Below, piece by piece: positions 17,723-26,245 of a stretch of DNA of 45,964 nucleotides (its first letter is position 1; each line of letters starts with the position of its first letter). A model generated the notes under the pieces. The model was not told the origin of the DNA and did no database searches. It worked only from the letters and a program-made list of their open reading frames with translations. Position numbers and translations under genes: made by a program. Source of the DNA: Phycisphaerales bacterium UBA2421 (GTDB lineage: Bacteria > Planctomycetota > Phycisphaerae > Tepidisphaerales > Tepidisphaeraceae); the NCBI GenBank assembly GCA_002343075.1, contig DDRH01000056.1, positions 83,610 to 129,573 on the forward strand, in the 5' to 3' direction.

Positions 17723-18631
17723 CTATCCGCGCGAAGGACTTGGCACAGGAAGGTTGAGCCGCTTCATCACCTGCTGAAGGTCGCTCCATACCTGCCCTCG
17801 TACCTGAGGTGTATAAGATCGCAACATGTAGGCGGGATGAAACGTTGGCATCACATCAATCCCCCGATACCCATGCCATACTCCGCGAACCTTGCTGATC
17901 GTCACCTTGTCGTTGCGAAGAATGTATTTCGTTGCGGGCGCGCCAAGCGTCACGATCACTCTTGGGCGAATGGTCTCAATCTGGGCCTCAAGATAGCCGC
18001 AGCAGGCATCGGTCTCCTCAGGAAGCGGGGCGCGATTGCCCGGGGGGCGACATTTAACGATATTGCAGATGTAAACTTGCTCACGCTTCAGGCCCATGGC
18101 TTTGATCATGTCGGTGAGCTTCTCCCCCGCCCGCCCGACGAACGGCCGCCCGGAAAGATCCTCATTTTCGCCCGGCCCCTCGCCAATGAACATAACCTCT
18201 GCATCCACATCTCCTTCTCCGAACACGGTTTGCGTACGGCCGGCGTGCAGATCACACTTCGTACAGGTTTTCACTTTTCCGTCGTCTAGTTGCTGCAGAT
18301 TCACTCGCTTTTGGTCGGTTGTCAGTGGCGGGGATTTGTGGGGCGTATTGTCACGCACCAGTGCAGCAACCGAAGCGAGGGGCTTTCTATCTGGATCCCT
18401 CGGCGGGGCTTGCGTGCGAATTGGCGCTGCCGGGGTGGGCTGTGGGTCGTAGGAAGGCCTTCGCGGCGCCTGCGCGGCAGCTGCAGGCCGGGCGGGGGCG
18501 GGGGCGACACCTTTTCCCACCGGCACCCGCCGGGGCGGCAACTTGGCGGAGATGGCATCCACGCCGAACGCGCGATCTGCCATCCATGTAAACCTGGCGC
18601 GCGCAGCAATTCGGTGTGCTTGTTTGTCCAT
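17723..18631 (-). CDS. Uracil-DNA glycosylase, family 4 (iron-sulfur type)
   Basis: The product is 302 residues. It removes uracil from DNA as the first step of base-excision repair. After an alanine/proline-rich spacer (about residues 40-110), the UDG4 domain begins at [19 protein letters not shown], whose two cysteines belong to the 4Fe-4S cluster. The catalytic-pocket motif [20 protein letters not shown] follows. Then come [13 protein letters not shown] and the CCGYLEAQI helix with the remaining cluster cysteines, and the [10 protein letters not shown] leucine-loop motif. The N-terminal 110 residues are an extension over the compact archaeal and thermophile enzymes; similar extensions are common in bacteria. 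It lies directly upstream of the dnaA leader, which fits a replication/repair neighbourhood. Confidence 0.9.
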   Translation of the reverse strand: MDKQAHRIAARARFTWMADRAFGVDAISAKLPPRRVPVGKGVAPAPARPAAAAQAPRRPSYDPQPTPAAPIRTQAPPRDPDRKPLASVAALVRDNTPHKSPPLTTDQKRVNLQQLDDGKVKTCTKCDLHAGRTQTVFGEGDVDAEVMFIGEGPGENEDLSGRPFVGRAGEKLTDMIKAMGLKREQVYICNIVKCRPPGNRAPLPEETDACCGYLEAQIETIRPRVIVTLGAPATKYILRNDKVTISKVRGVWHGYRGIDVMPTFHPAYMLRSYTPQVRGQVWSDLQQVMKRLNLPVPSPSRG

Positions 18632-18695
18632 TGCCGCAGGATCGTACGATGCGATGACCTCGAATCAACCTTGGCTCACCTTACCGACGAAGGGG

Positions 18696-19856
18696 TCAGT
18701 CCGAGAGACCACGTGCCCGGGCGACCGCCTGCTGGAGGTCGTCCACAAAATCTTCGTCGTTCAAGACCATCATAACTCCACTGCGGGCAAGGACTTGCAT
18801 TTGTACCGGATTCACGCCGCAGATCACCAAACTCCGCCCATCCTCCTTCAGCCGCCGGGCGGTCATGGTGAGGTTCATCGCCGAATCAGAATCGAAGACC
18901 GTCATCGCACTAACTGCGAGTACAATCACGCGACGCTCCTCCGGAATTCGGCCAGCCCAGAGTTGAAAGTCAGGCGCGTGGTGCGGCGACTTCTTCCTGT
19001 GGTGTGTCAACCGGTAGATGCCTACCCGCTGTGGTAGTGCCCCGGGTTCGCTGAGTAGATTTGTGCACTCCGAGTCGCGCAGCGGATCAATCTGCCTCAC
19101 CTCGGCGATGGTCTTGCGCCAATCCATGTAGAGTATCCAGATCAGAAATGCGACTGGGACTGTCATCGCGTAATCGGGTGCGAACCGATATGCCAGCACC
19201 CCCGCCGTCACGCCGAAGATGAACGACCCGAAAATGCTGACGAGCAGCGCGATGCGCAGGGTTGTCGGGTGTCGAAGGGAGACCCGCCACGCCCGCCGAG
19301 GCCTGGAAGCACGGCCGCCGCGCAACTTCGAGCACCACCAGAGCAGCAATTGGGAACCTTCCAGCCCGAGGTCGGTGAGAACGCCTGTCAGGTGTGTCGT
19401 CCGAACGACCGCCCCGCTGATTCGGGTAATCGTCGCATTCTGAATGCCCATCGCGACCGAAGCCGCTCCCGACATCAGCCAAACCGCCCCACGATCCTCA
19501 CCGATGGCATGATTCTGATACTCCAGCGTTAGCGCAACCACCGCCAGTACAACAGCCTCACTTGCAACGGGCAGGGCATAAATGGATCGAAACCCCCTCA
19601 GCCGAGCCAGTTCCAGCATAGAGCCTGCTGCGCCGGCCCCAAAGAAGAACGCTACCACGAGGAAGGCCACAAAACTCAGCGCACCGAGGTTGAATGAACC
19701 TAAATGCTGGCCAACATGGGTCACGTTACCGGTGACGTGCGAAACTGCCACGCCGCACATGGTTAATGTGATGACATTGGCGTATCCCGCGATCCACGAG
19801 AGCGAAATCGCCAGGCGTGACTGAAGTCGAAACGAGTATGCCGCCGCGGTGAGCAT
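18696..19856 (-). CDS. DUF1275 (YoaK-type) membrane protein fused to a STAS domain
   Basis: The product is 386 residues. The N-terminal two thirds are a polytopic membrane protein of the DUF1275/YoaK family. They open with LSWIAGYANVITLTMCGVAVSHVTGNVT, whose GYANV and HVTGN residues are characteristic, and continue with MGIQNATITRISGAVVRTTHLTGVLTDLG, another family hallmark. About five to six hydrophobic segments end near YMDWRKTIAEV. A cytosolic tail from about residue 300 reads RRVIVLAVSAMTVFDSDSAMNLTMTARRLKEDGRSLVICGVNPVQMQVLARSG, which has the beta-alpha pattern of a STAS domain as found at the C-termini of SulP anion transporters. Transport function of DUF1275 proteins is not established. 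The fusion suggests regulated anion or metabolite transport, but that is inference. Confidence 0.8.
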   Translation of the reverse strand: MLTAAAYSFRLQSRLAISLSWIAGYANVITLTMCGVAVSHVTGNVTHVGQHLGSFNLGALSFVAFLVVAFFFGAGAAGSMLELARLRGFRSIYALPVASEAVVLAVVALTLEYQNHAIGEDRGAVWLMSGAASVAMGIQNATITRISGAVVRTTHLTGVLTDLGLEGSQLLLWWCSKLRGGRASRPRRAWRVSLRHPTTLRIALLVSIFGSFIFGVTAGVLAYRFAPDYAMTVPVAFLIWILYMDWRKTIAEVRQIDPLRDSECTNLLSEPGALPQRVGIYRLTHHRKKSPHHAPDFQLWAGRIPEERRVIVLAVSAMTVFDSDSAMNLTMTARRLKEDGRSLVICGVNPVQMQVLARSGVMMVLNDEDFVDDLQQAVARARGLSD

Positions 19857-20263
19857 TTCCCTTGGTGTCTATCGGTTGCGACCGGGCGGGATCTATGGAG
19901 CGTCCGCGCGCATTTCCGGCAGACTGAATCGGGGGCGATCCCGTGCACCAGCCAGACGGCGGGAGATAAGTAATACTTGGTACCGCCTGCCCGACGTATC
20001 GGCTCGGGCGCGCGTTCGGCGAGGCGAGTCGGCATGGTTGTGCCCATGGTGCAGCAGGACAATTGGCATTGCACGAGATTCGACAATCGAGCAATACGCG
20101 TGTAATCTTGGCGATTCGCACCTCGGCGGGCAGGCGTTCTGCGCGCATCGATTGGTGCGAGGTCTGGCGCGTCGCTGTTGCGTGGATGGCGACGACTCAG
20201 CTTTCTTAATCTGGCCACGCAACTGCAAAGGTTAGACCGCACTCCCCGCGGTCGCATTTTCGT
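19857..20263. other. Divergent intergenic region before rpsA
   Basis: This 407-bp gap holds no convincing gene. It should carry promoters for the leftward DUF1275-STAS gene and rightward rpsA. A weak -35/-10 pair on the plus strand (TCGACA, 17 bp, TAATCT, near 20081-20109) is the best rpsA promoter seen. The 25 bases before the rpsA ATG contain no purine-rich ribosome-binding site. Confidence 0.4.
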
Positions 20264-22027
20264 ATGGTAGATCAAAATCTCATTTTGTCTCTTGGTGACC
20301 TCGATGCGCAGGTCGACACAATGGTGCTCGACGCGCTCGGCGATCGGGCGGGTGATCTTGATAAGCTCGTCGGCAGCGACGAAACCCAGGATTTTTCTCC
20401 CGGTGCCATCATTAAGGGAAAGATCAGCGGCCACGCTGGCGATGATTTCATCGTCGAACTCGGCCTGAAGAGCGAAGGCATCCTCGAACGCAGCGAGTTC
20501 GATGAGCCGGAAAACATCAAGATTGGCGATACAGTTCAGGTATTGCTGGAGGACGTCGAAGGCGACACCGGCCTGGTGAAGATCAGCAAGCGCAAGGCTG
20601 ATCGAATCATCAACTGGGAAGCCATCATGAAGAGCAAGAAGGAAGGCGACCCTGTCGGCGGCAAGGTGACCAAGAAGATTAAGGGTGGCCTTTTGGTCGA
20701 CATCGGCGTACCGGTATTCCTTCCTGCCTCGCAGGTGGACATCCGCCGTCCGGGCGAAATTTCGGACTGGATTGGCCGGCATGTCGATGCGGTGATTCTC
20801 AAGATTGACGAAGAACGCCGCAACATCGTCATCAGCCGCCGGAAGATGATCGAGCAGCAGCGCGAAGAATTGAAGAAGAAGACGTTTGACACCCTGGTCA
20901 TTGGCTCGCTGATCAAGGGCGTGGTTAAGAACATCGCCGACTTCGGGGCATTCATCGACCTCGGCGGCGTGGACGGACTGCTGCACATCACCGATATGAG
21001 TTGGGGCCGAATCAACCACCCCAGCGACATCCTCAAGATTGATCAGGAACTGGAAGTGAAGGTCCTGTCGATCGACAAAGACAAAGAAAAGATCGCCCTC
21101 GGCCTGAAGCAGAAAGATGCCTCGCCGTGGGAGAATATCGAAACCAAGTACCCCGTCGGCAGCGTACACGATGCCGAAGTCGTCAACATCATGTCGTACG
21201 GCGCTTTCTGCAAACTCGAAGCAGGTGTCGAAGGCCTGGTACACATCAGCGAGATGTCCTGGACGAAGCGCATCAATCACCCGAGCGAAGTGGTTGCGGC
21301 CAATCAGAAGGTCCAAGTTAAGGTATTGGAGATCAACAAGGACAAGCAGGAGATCAGCCTCGGCATGAAGCAGGTGGAGGAAAACCCCTGGGAACGCGTC
21401 GCCGAGAAATATCCGCCGGGCAGCGTGGTCGAGGGCGTTGTGCGCAACATCGCCAACTACGGCGCGTTTGTCGAAATCGAAGAAGGCATCGACGGCCTGC
21501 TGCATGTCAGCGATCTGTCGTGGACGAAGAAAATCGGCCACCCGAGCGAGCTTCTCAAGAAGAGTGAGAAGATTCAGGCGGTCGTGCTCAGCGTGGACCA
21601 GGAAAAGCAGCGCATCGCCCTGGGTCTGAAGCAGATGCAGGAAGATCCGTGGGTTACTGTCATCCCGAGCAATTACCGGCCGGGCATGGTGGTCAGCGGG
21701 CATGTCACGAAGATTGCCAACTTCGGCGTATTCGTCGAGCTTGAACCGGGTCTGGAAGGGTTGCTGCATATTTCGGAAATTTCCGATCAGAAGATCGAAA
21801 AGCCCGAGGAAGCGCTCAAAGTTGGACAGGAAGTGGAAGTCAAGATTCTGCGTGTCGACAGCGACGAGCGGAAGATCGGCCTCTCGCTCAAGCGTGCACA
21901 ATGGGCTCAAGAGCAGGAAAAGAAGGAAGAAGAGCGTTCGAGCCGACCGGACCGTAAGGCCCTCAGAGGCGGCCTGGAAGGTGGCGAGAACACGTCGGGC
22001 CTCGGCGATCTCAAGATCGACGGATAA
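20264..22027 (+). CDS. rpsA: 30S ribosomal protein S1
   Basis: The product is 587 residues. S1 binds mRNA on the small subunit and helps translation of messages with weak ribosome-binding sites. Six S1 (OB-fold) domains are visible at about residues 47-110, 130-194, 213-283, 298-370, 385-457 and 472-545. The last four repeat the phrase pattern GLLHITDMSW / GLVHISEMSW / GLLHVSDLSW / GLLHISEIS followed by a conserved HPS segment. The first two are more diverged, as is usual because they contact the ribosome. A charged tail ends the protein. No Shine-Dalgarno lies before the ATG, reminiscent of other rpsA genes that are translated and autoregulated in a special way. A strong intrinsic terminator follows at 22086. 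Confidence 0.96.
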   Translation: MVDQNLILSLGDLDAQVDTMVLDALGDRAGDLDKLVGSDETQDFSPGAIIKGKISGHAGDDFIVELGLKSEGILERSEFDEPENIKIGDTVQVLLEDVEGDTGLVKISKRKADRIINWEAIMKSKKEGDPVGGKVTKKIKGGLLVDIGVPVFLPASQVDIRRPGEISDWIGRHVDAVILKIDEERRNIVISRRKMIEQQREELKKKTFDTLVIGSLIKGVVKNIADFGAFIDLGGVDGLLHITDMSWGRINHPSDILKIDQELEVKVLSIDKDKEKIALGLKQKDASPWENIETKYPVGSVHDAEVVNIMSYGAFCKLEAGVEGLVHISEMSWTKRINHPSEVVAANQKVQVKVLEINKDKQEISLGMKQVEENPWERVAEKYPPGSVVEGVVRNIANYGAFVEIEEGIDGLLHVSDLSWTKKIGHPSELLKKSEKIQAVVLSVDQEKQRIALGLKQMQEDPWVTVIPSNYRPGMVVSGHVTKIANFGVFVELEPGLEGLLHISEISDQKIEKPEEALKVGQEVEVKILRVDSDERKIGLSLKRAQWAQEQEKKEEERSSRPDRKALRGGLEGGENTSGLGDLKIDG

Positions 22028-22085
22028 GGCTCATACCGATCGCTTTTCCATCAGACGAACTCTGGTTCGAATCAGATAACTTCAC

Positions 22086-22121
22086 GACGCCGGCGAGAAT
22101 GCTCGCCGGCGTCTTTCTATT
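22086..22121 (+). terminator. Intrinsic terminator of rpsA
   Basis: GACGCCGGCGAG and CTCGCCGGCGTC form a perfect 12-bp stem around an AATG loop, followed by TTTCTATT. It lies 58 bp after the rpsA stop. Confidence 0.92.
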
Positions 22122-22386
22122 AGGCGGAGCCTTCGCAGGACGGCGGCCCGCGCCAATTGCAATCGCTGGCCAGGGCGGACGCACAGCGGTGGCAGCGAGT
22201 CAAGCTTCACGGCCGCGACGAGCCTGAATGGACCGCGCAATCGATCCACCCTCGCCATTCTCGGCACCGCCGGAATAAACCGAACTTTTATATCTCGCTC
22301 AAGTTCCTAAGTGCGACCAGTTTCGATCCGATACGTTCAATGCAGGCAGCATCGTGCGCCTGTGCGCCGGGTAACCGACGCCATGG
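22122..22386. other. Intergenic region before the sigma factor gene
   Basis: This is about 265 bp after the rpsA terminator. No gene, RNA or clear promoter was recognised; the promoter of the sigma factor gene is expected here. Confidence 0.4.
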
Positions 22387-23331
22387 ATGAGAAACGAAAG
22401 TGATTATCAGTCGGCGGCGTCGTCTATAGCAGAGTCGCCGTCACTGGGAATGAATCAACGTATGGCCTCCACAGCCGTTCAATCGGGGCTGCAGCTTTAT
22501 CTGCGGCAGATCAACGAGTCGCCCCTCCTCACCGCCGAGGAGGAGAAGTCGCTTGCGCGCCGCATTATCCAGGACAACGACTTCGCCGCACGCGAGCGCA
22601 TGGTTAAATCCAACCTCCGGCTGGTGGTCAACATTGCCAAGCACTACGTCAACCGTGGATTGACCCTGCTCGATCTGATCGAAGAAGGGAACATTGGGCT
22701 GCTGAAGGCGGTTGAAGGGTTCGACCCTGACAACGGCAGTCGGTTCAGCACCTACGCCAGTTGGTGGATCAAGCAGGCAATCAAGCGCGCCCTCATCAAC
22801 GCTCAACAGCCAATTCATATTCCGGCGTACATGGTCGAGCTGATGACCGCATTCAAGAAGACCAGTCGAAACCTGGAAAACACGCTCGGCCGTCAGCCAA
22901 CGCTGGATGAGCTGTCGGCCAGCCTTAAGCTCAGCAAGAAGAAGATCGGCATCATCAAGCAGGCCGTCAAGGCGTTTAATGCGCCTTCACAGTTCAGCAG
23001 CCCTGACGGGGAGATTACCATTAACGATGTCGTCCCCGACATCCACAACCCCACGCCAGATGCGGAAGTGCAGCACGAACACGAGCTATTGCACCTCGAG
23101 AAGTTGCTAGACCGGGTCGACGAGCGCGAGGCGACGATCCTCAAGCTCCGCTACGGCCTCGACGGCAGCGAGCCGATGACTCTGAAGGAAATCGGCAAGA
23201 AAATCGGCCTGACGCGCGAACGGGTGCGCCAGATCGAGCATGAGGCACTGAAGAAGCTACGCGAAGCAATGGCCGGCGTGACTGCGCAAGGCCGTAAATC
23301 TGCCGAGCGCGTTCGCGCGACGGTGAGTTAA
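22387..23331 (+). CDS. RNA polymerase sigma factor, sigma70 family (RpoD/SigA type)
   Basis: The product is 314 residues. Region 1.2 is LQLYLRQINESPLLTAEEE. Regions 2.1-2.4 run through NLRLVVNIAKHYVNRGLTLLDLIEEGNIGL (core binding) to RFSTYASWWIKQAIKRAL (-10 recognition and melting). Region 3 follows (QPIHIPAYMVEL). Region 4.2 is MTLKEIGKKIGLTRERVRQIE, the -35-reading helix-turn-helix. It lacks region 1.1, so it is shorter than classical RpoD. It resembles the compact group 1/2 factors; several such copies are common in planctomycetes, so whether it is the housekeeping factor is unclear. No good ribosome-binding site marks the ATG at 22387, and an in-frame ATG at 22450 is possible. A C-terminal basic tail (GRKSAERVRATVS) follows region 4. 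Confidence 0.92.
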   Translation: MRNESDYQSAASSIAESPSLGMNQRMASTAVQSGLQLYLRQINESPLLTAEEEKSLARRIIQDNDFAARERMVKSNLRLVVNIAKHYVNRGLTLLDLIEEGNIGLLKAVEGFDPDNGSRFSTYASWWIKQAIKRALINAQQPIHIPAYMVELMTAFKKTSRNLENTLGRQPTLDELSASLKLSKKKIGIIKQAVKAFNAPSQFSSPDGEITINDVVPDIHNPTPDAEVQHEHELLHLEKLLDRVDEREATILKLRYGLDGSEPMTLKEIGKKIGLTRERVRQIEHEALKKLREAMAGVTAQGRKSAERVRATVS

Positions 23332-23415
23332 CGGGAGTTAACGGCAAACTCAGCAACCCCGGCGGAGTTAGCGCCCCTGGGGCGTTGCCAGTAAGCCGTT
23401 GCCGAATCGCCTTCA

Positions 23416-24030
23416 TTAGTTCACCGTCTTGGTGCGGATCATCATCATTCCCTGCTGCGCCGGCAGACCGCGCTCGGCACGGCGGTCGTTCATCGCCTTG
23501 GTGAATTCGGCGAGTTGCGCGCGAATCTCCGGCGGCATCGAATCCATCGCTCCAGCGCCGCCCGAACGCATAACGACAGTCCGGTTCTCTCCCGGCTTGG
23601 TCGTCGGCGACTTCCGTGCATCGAATTTCGCCACTCCCTCGCCATCGGTCGAAATCCCCATATCTTTCTTGGCCTTTTCCTGCTGATCAATCATGTCGTC
23701 AAGGAACTTCTTACGCTGCGGGCCTTCTGGAAGGCTGAAATAGCCTTTGAACGTCTCGCCGAGCAGAGCGTGGGGATTGATGGTGTCCTTGGACATCGTG
23801 AATGAGCCACCACCGGCGAGGCTGATGGTGCCCCCTTTCAGAACCTCCTTCGGATCGACCTCTTTGCCATTGACTATCACCTTGAGGTCTGCCAGCGCTG
23901 GATCGGCTTCCCGCATGTAAAACCACCCGCCCACTGCCACGCCGAGGGCCACCAGGCAAGCGGTAATGACTGCGGCGGGTTTCACCTGTGCTGATGGGTG
24001 ATTGAGACGGCTCAGACTCGGTAGCGGCAT
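23416..24030 (-). CDS. Membrane-anchored protein of unknown function, paralogue of its neighbour
   Basis: The product is 204 residues with one N-terminal membrane segment (VITACLVALGVAVGGWFYM, about residues 21-39); the rest is likely on the outer side. A short region DLKVIVNGKEVDPKEVLKGG follows. The middle contains RKKFLDDMIDQQEKAKKD, and the C-terminal part RAQLAEFTKAMNDRRAERGL. Both segments match the next gene upstream (RTKFLDQMINEMEARRKQ and RAQRVEFMAAMQKRMKERGI), so the two proteins share a domain. No enzyme motif or known family was recognised. It lies 72 bp after that gene and is probably co-transcribed with it and perhaps the pseudopilin. Confidence 0.7.
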   Translation of the reverse strand: MPLPSLSRLNHPSAQVKPAAVITACLVALGVAVGGWFYMREADPALADLKVIVNGKEVDPKEVLKGGTISLAGGGSFTMSKDTINPHALLGETFKGYFSLPEGPQRKKFLDDMIDQQEKAKKDMGISTDGEGVAKFDARKSPTTKPGENRTVVMRSGGAGAMDSMPPEIRAQLAEFTKAMNDRRAERGLPAQQGMMMIRTKTVN

Positions 24031-24102
24031 AAAAAAATCTCCTCGTAGGTAAATGCCTGACGAGGAGACGAGTCGGTCGGGACTTTCCTAACAAAGAATC
24101 GC

Positions 24103-24780
24103 TTATCGCCCCCCGCCGCCGGGTGGCCCGCCCCTGCCACCGCCGAAGCCGCCAAAACCGCGCCCTCCGGCGGGTTGTTCGATTCCGCGTTCTTTCATGC
24201 GTTTCTGCATCGCCGCCATAAACTCCACGCGCTGGGCGCGCCGTTCCGGGGGAGTGCTGTCCTGGCGTGCGGCACGACGTTGTTCCATTTCGCGCCGTCG
24301 ATCTTCCGACGGCTGGCTGGTCGGCCCGTCCGGGCGACGATCGCGACGTTCGCGGTCGCCCGATGGTTGGGTCGCCGCGCGCGCTTCCCATTGCTTTCGC
24401 CTCGCTTCCATTTCATTAATCATCTGATCGAGAAACTTCGTGCGCTCCGGCTGCGTTTTCAGGGCAAAGAACGCGTCTAGACGGGCCTGCATTTCCTGCT
24501 CGCGCGCCGCGCCCATCGCTTCCCACGCCACCTCGCGGGGAATCGCACCGCTATCGACTATCTGCCGCACTTCGTCGCGGCTCTTTCCCTCGATCTGTTT
24601 AACCGCAGCGGCCACCTGCGCATCGCGATTGACAGGCCAGAGCGCGAACGTCGCCCCGCCGGCCAGCGCCACGGCACCGATGCCGACGCCAATCAGAAAA
24701 TTGCGGCTCTTCCAAAGTGCGGGCTTGCCGGCTTTGGCAGCGGAGCTTTGCTTCATTGCTTGTTTTGCAGAAGGAGTCAT
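24103..24780 (-). CDS. Membrane-anchored protein of unknown function with Gly-rich tail
   Basis: The product is 225 residues. A basic N-terminus precedes one membrane segment (FLIGVGIGAVALAGGATFAL, about residues 28-47). The middle is helical and charged (VAAAVKQIEGKSRDEVRQIV, then RTKFLDQMINEMEARRKQ). An Arg/Asp/Pro-rich low-complexity stretch with many basic residues leads to RAQRVEFMAAMQKRMKERGI. The C-terminus is glycine-rich (GGRGFGGFGGGRGGPPGGGG). The two helical segments recur in the downstream neighbour, so this is a tandem paralogue pair with different low-complexity insertions. The glycine tail could mediate self-association or nucleic-acid contact, but nothing specific can be assigned. 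Confidence 0.7.
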   Translation of the reverse strand: MTPSAKQAMKQSSAAKAGKPALWKSRNFLIGVGIGAVALAGGATFALWPVNRDAQVAAAVKQIEGKSRDEVRQIVDSGAIPREVAWEAMGAAREQEMQARLDAFFALKTQPERTKFLDQMINEMEARRKQWEARAATQPSGDRERRDRRPDGPTSQPSEDRRREMEQRRAARQDSTPPERRAQRVEFMAAMQKRMKERGIEQPAGGRGFGGFGGGRGGPPGGGGR

Positions 24781-24815
24781 GCAATCACCTTAAAGGTTCG
24801 TCGTGCACCCGGTCA

Positions 24816-25460
24816 TCAGCTTCGTCGAATCCGCGTATACCCAGCCGGCCGCGGGCCGACATGGAAATCGGCAAACAGGTAGTTTCGCGAATGATCCGAC
24901 CCTGATTTACCGTGGAACGGGTCAAAATCCTGGAAAATATCTACGGCATCGGGCGTCCGGCCGCGCTTACCAATGTCTGCCAGCGCGTCGGTCCATACCT
25001 TGTTGATGCCGGTCACCTCGTCGATCGACGCAAACGCGTTGAAGAACACGTTGTACTCGTAGCTGCTGCCCTCGCGCTCAAAGTAGGTCTCGACGGTTGT
25101 CCCGTTTGGCCCCATGTTTACGCTACCGTTGATTATGTGGTCGGCGGGACAGCGGTAAACGTTGGTCGCGTTCTTCACATACGGCTCAAGGACATCGATG
25201 ATCGAGGGGGCGTTGTTCAGGTTCTGGATCGAAGGGAGTGGGTTGACCCGGGGCACCCGGAGCTTGTTCTCGTTCAAGTACATCTGGAAAAAATTGCCAA
25301 TCTCGCGCAGGTTGGAAGCGCACGCGGTGCGCTTTGCGCTCACCTGCACCTTGCCGATGACCGGAACCAGAATGCCCAGCAGCACCGCGATGATTCCAAT
25401 GACCACAAGCAGTTCCACCAGCGTGAAAGCACGAATTGTCGAAAGTTTCTCTCTCATCAT
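24816..25460 (-). CDS. Type II secretion/type IV pilus-like pseudopilin (H-X9-DG type)
   Basis: The product is 214 residues. It has a type IV prepilin leader: a short basic start, then [20 protein letters not shown], with cleavage expected before the Phe and the conserved Glu at +5. The C-terminal region [14 protein letters not shown] matches the H-X9-DG pattern of the large planctomycete pseudopilin family, with Phe in place of the usual Gly after Asp. Between them lie cysteines in [11 protein letters not shown] and VYRCPADH. Such proteins are processed by a prepilin peptidase and assemble into pseudopili or are exported to the cell surface; dozens per genome are usual in this phylum. The gene is divergent from apt. 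The two unknown membrane proteins lie just downstream on the same strand. Confidence 0.88.
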   Translation of the reverse strand: MMREKLSTIRAFTLVELLVVIGIIAVLLGILVPVIGKVQVSAKRTACASNLREIGNFFQMYLNENKLRVPRVNPLPSIQNLNNAPSIIDVLEPYVKNATNVYRCPADHIINGSVNMGPNGTTVETYFEREGSSYEYNVFFNAFASIDEVTGINKVWTDALADIGKRGRTPDAVDIFQDFDPFHGKSGSDHSRNYLFADFHVGPRPAGYTRIRRS

Positions 25461-25694
25461 GGTAGTATCGACGTTTACGACAACGGATGCCTAACCTGTT
25501 TCGCGCACCACCACCGCCACCGGCCACTCTGCATACGGTCATCTCACACACAGGGTGCGGAACGCAACACCCGACAAACCAATAGAGTCTGGCACGCCGA
25601 AAAAACTTCCCGCAATAGTTTCGCCCGTAGTTTCTACGGCAGTTTCCACGGCACCGTAGTGGAGTTTACGCCGCCGTCACTTACAATTCCCGCC

Positions 25695-26222
25695 ATGCAC
25701 GACCCCATCTCCCACCTGAAAAGGCTGATTCGCGATATCCCCGATTTTCCGAAGCCGGGCATTCTTTTTCGAGATATTTCTCCCCTGCTCGCCAACGCCG
25801 GGGGGCTGGCTCTTTCCATCGAACTGCTCGCTAACCCTTTTCGTGGCAAGGAGATAGATCTTGTCATTGGAGCAGAAAGCCGGGGCTTCATCTTTGGTAC
25901 TGCCGTTGCTTGCGCAATCAGTGCAGGCTTTCAAGTGGTTCGAAAGCCCGGAAAGTTGCCCCATAAGAAGGTGTCGATGACCTATGATCTGGAGTATGGG
26001 CAGGACACCCTGGAAATGCACGAGGATGCGATCGTCAAAGGCCAGCGCGTGTTGATCGTCGATGATGTGCTTGCGACCGGTGGAACCATGAAAGCCTGCT
26101 GCGACCTGGTGAAGCAACTCGGCGGTGAAATCGCTGGTGTGGCAGTCCTCATCGAACTCGCCGGCCTCAACGGTCGCAAGAAAGTGCCCGGCGGCGATGT
26201 GCATTCTGTGCTGGTTTACTAG
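25695..26222 (+). CDS. apt: Adenine phosphoribosyltransferase
   Basis: The product is 175 residues, the standard length. It salvages adenine with PRPP to give AMP. Visible motifs are the N-terminal IRDIPDFPKPGILFRDISPLL, the GAESRGFIFG substrate loop, RKPGKLPHKK (the flexible loop), and the PRPP-binding VLIVDDVLATGGTM. The start ATG at 25695 gives the family N-terminus. A much longer in-frame reading continues upstream into unrelated sequence and is not used. No ribosome-binding site is obvious, so translation may be leaderless or S1-assisted. Twenty-three bases separate it from the following ABC transporter genes, so they may form one operon for nucleobase-related uptake and salvage. Confidence 0.95.
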   Translation: MHDPISHLKRLIRDIPDFPKPGILFRDISPLLANAGGLALSIELLANPFRGKEIDLVIGAESRGFIFGTAVACAISAGFQVVRKPGKLPHKKVSMTYDLEYGQDTLEMHEDAIVKGQRVLIVDDVLATGGTMKACCDLVKQLGGEIAGVAVLIELAGLNGRKKVPGGDVHSVLVY

Positions 26223-26245
26223 ACTGCGCCGATTCGGGTGGCGCT

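Noticed and set aside
19763..21910. Long open reading frame on the minus strand (715 codons)
   Set aside because: It lies opposite rpsA, whose six S1 domains are unmistakable. The antisense product mirrors the repeats and has no own signature.
24912..25694. Upstream extension of the apt frame by 260 codons
   Set aside because: The extension runs antisense through the pseudopilin gene; the apt family starts at the ATG at 25695.
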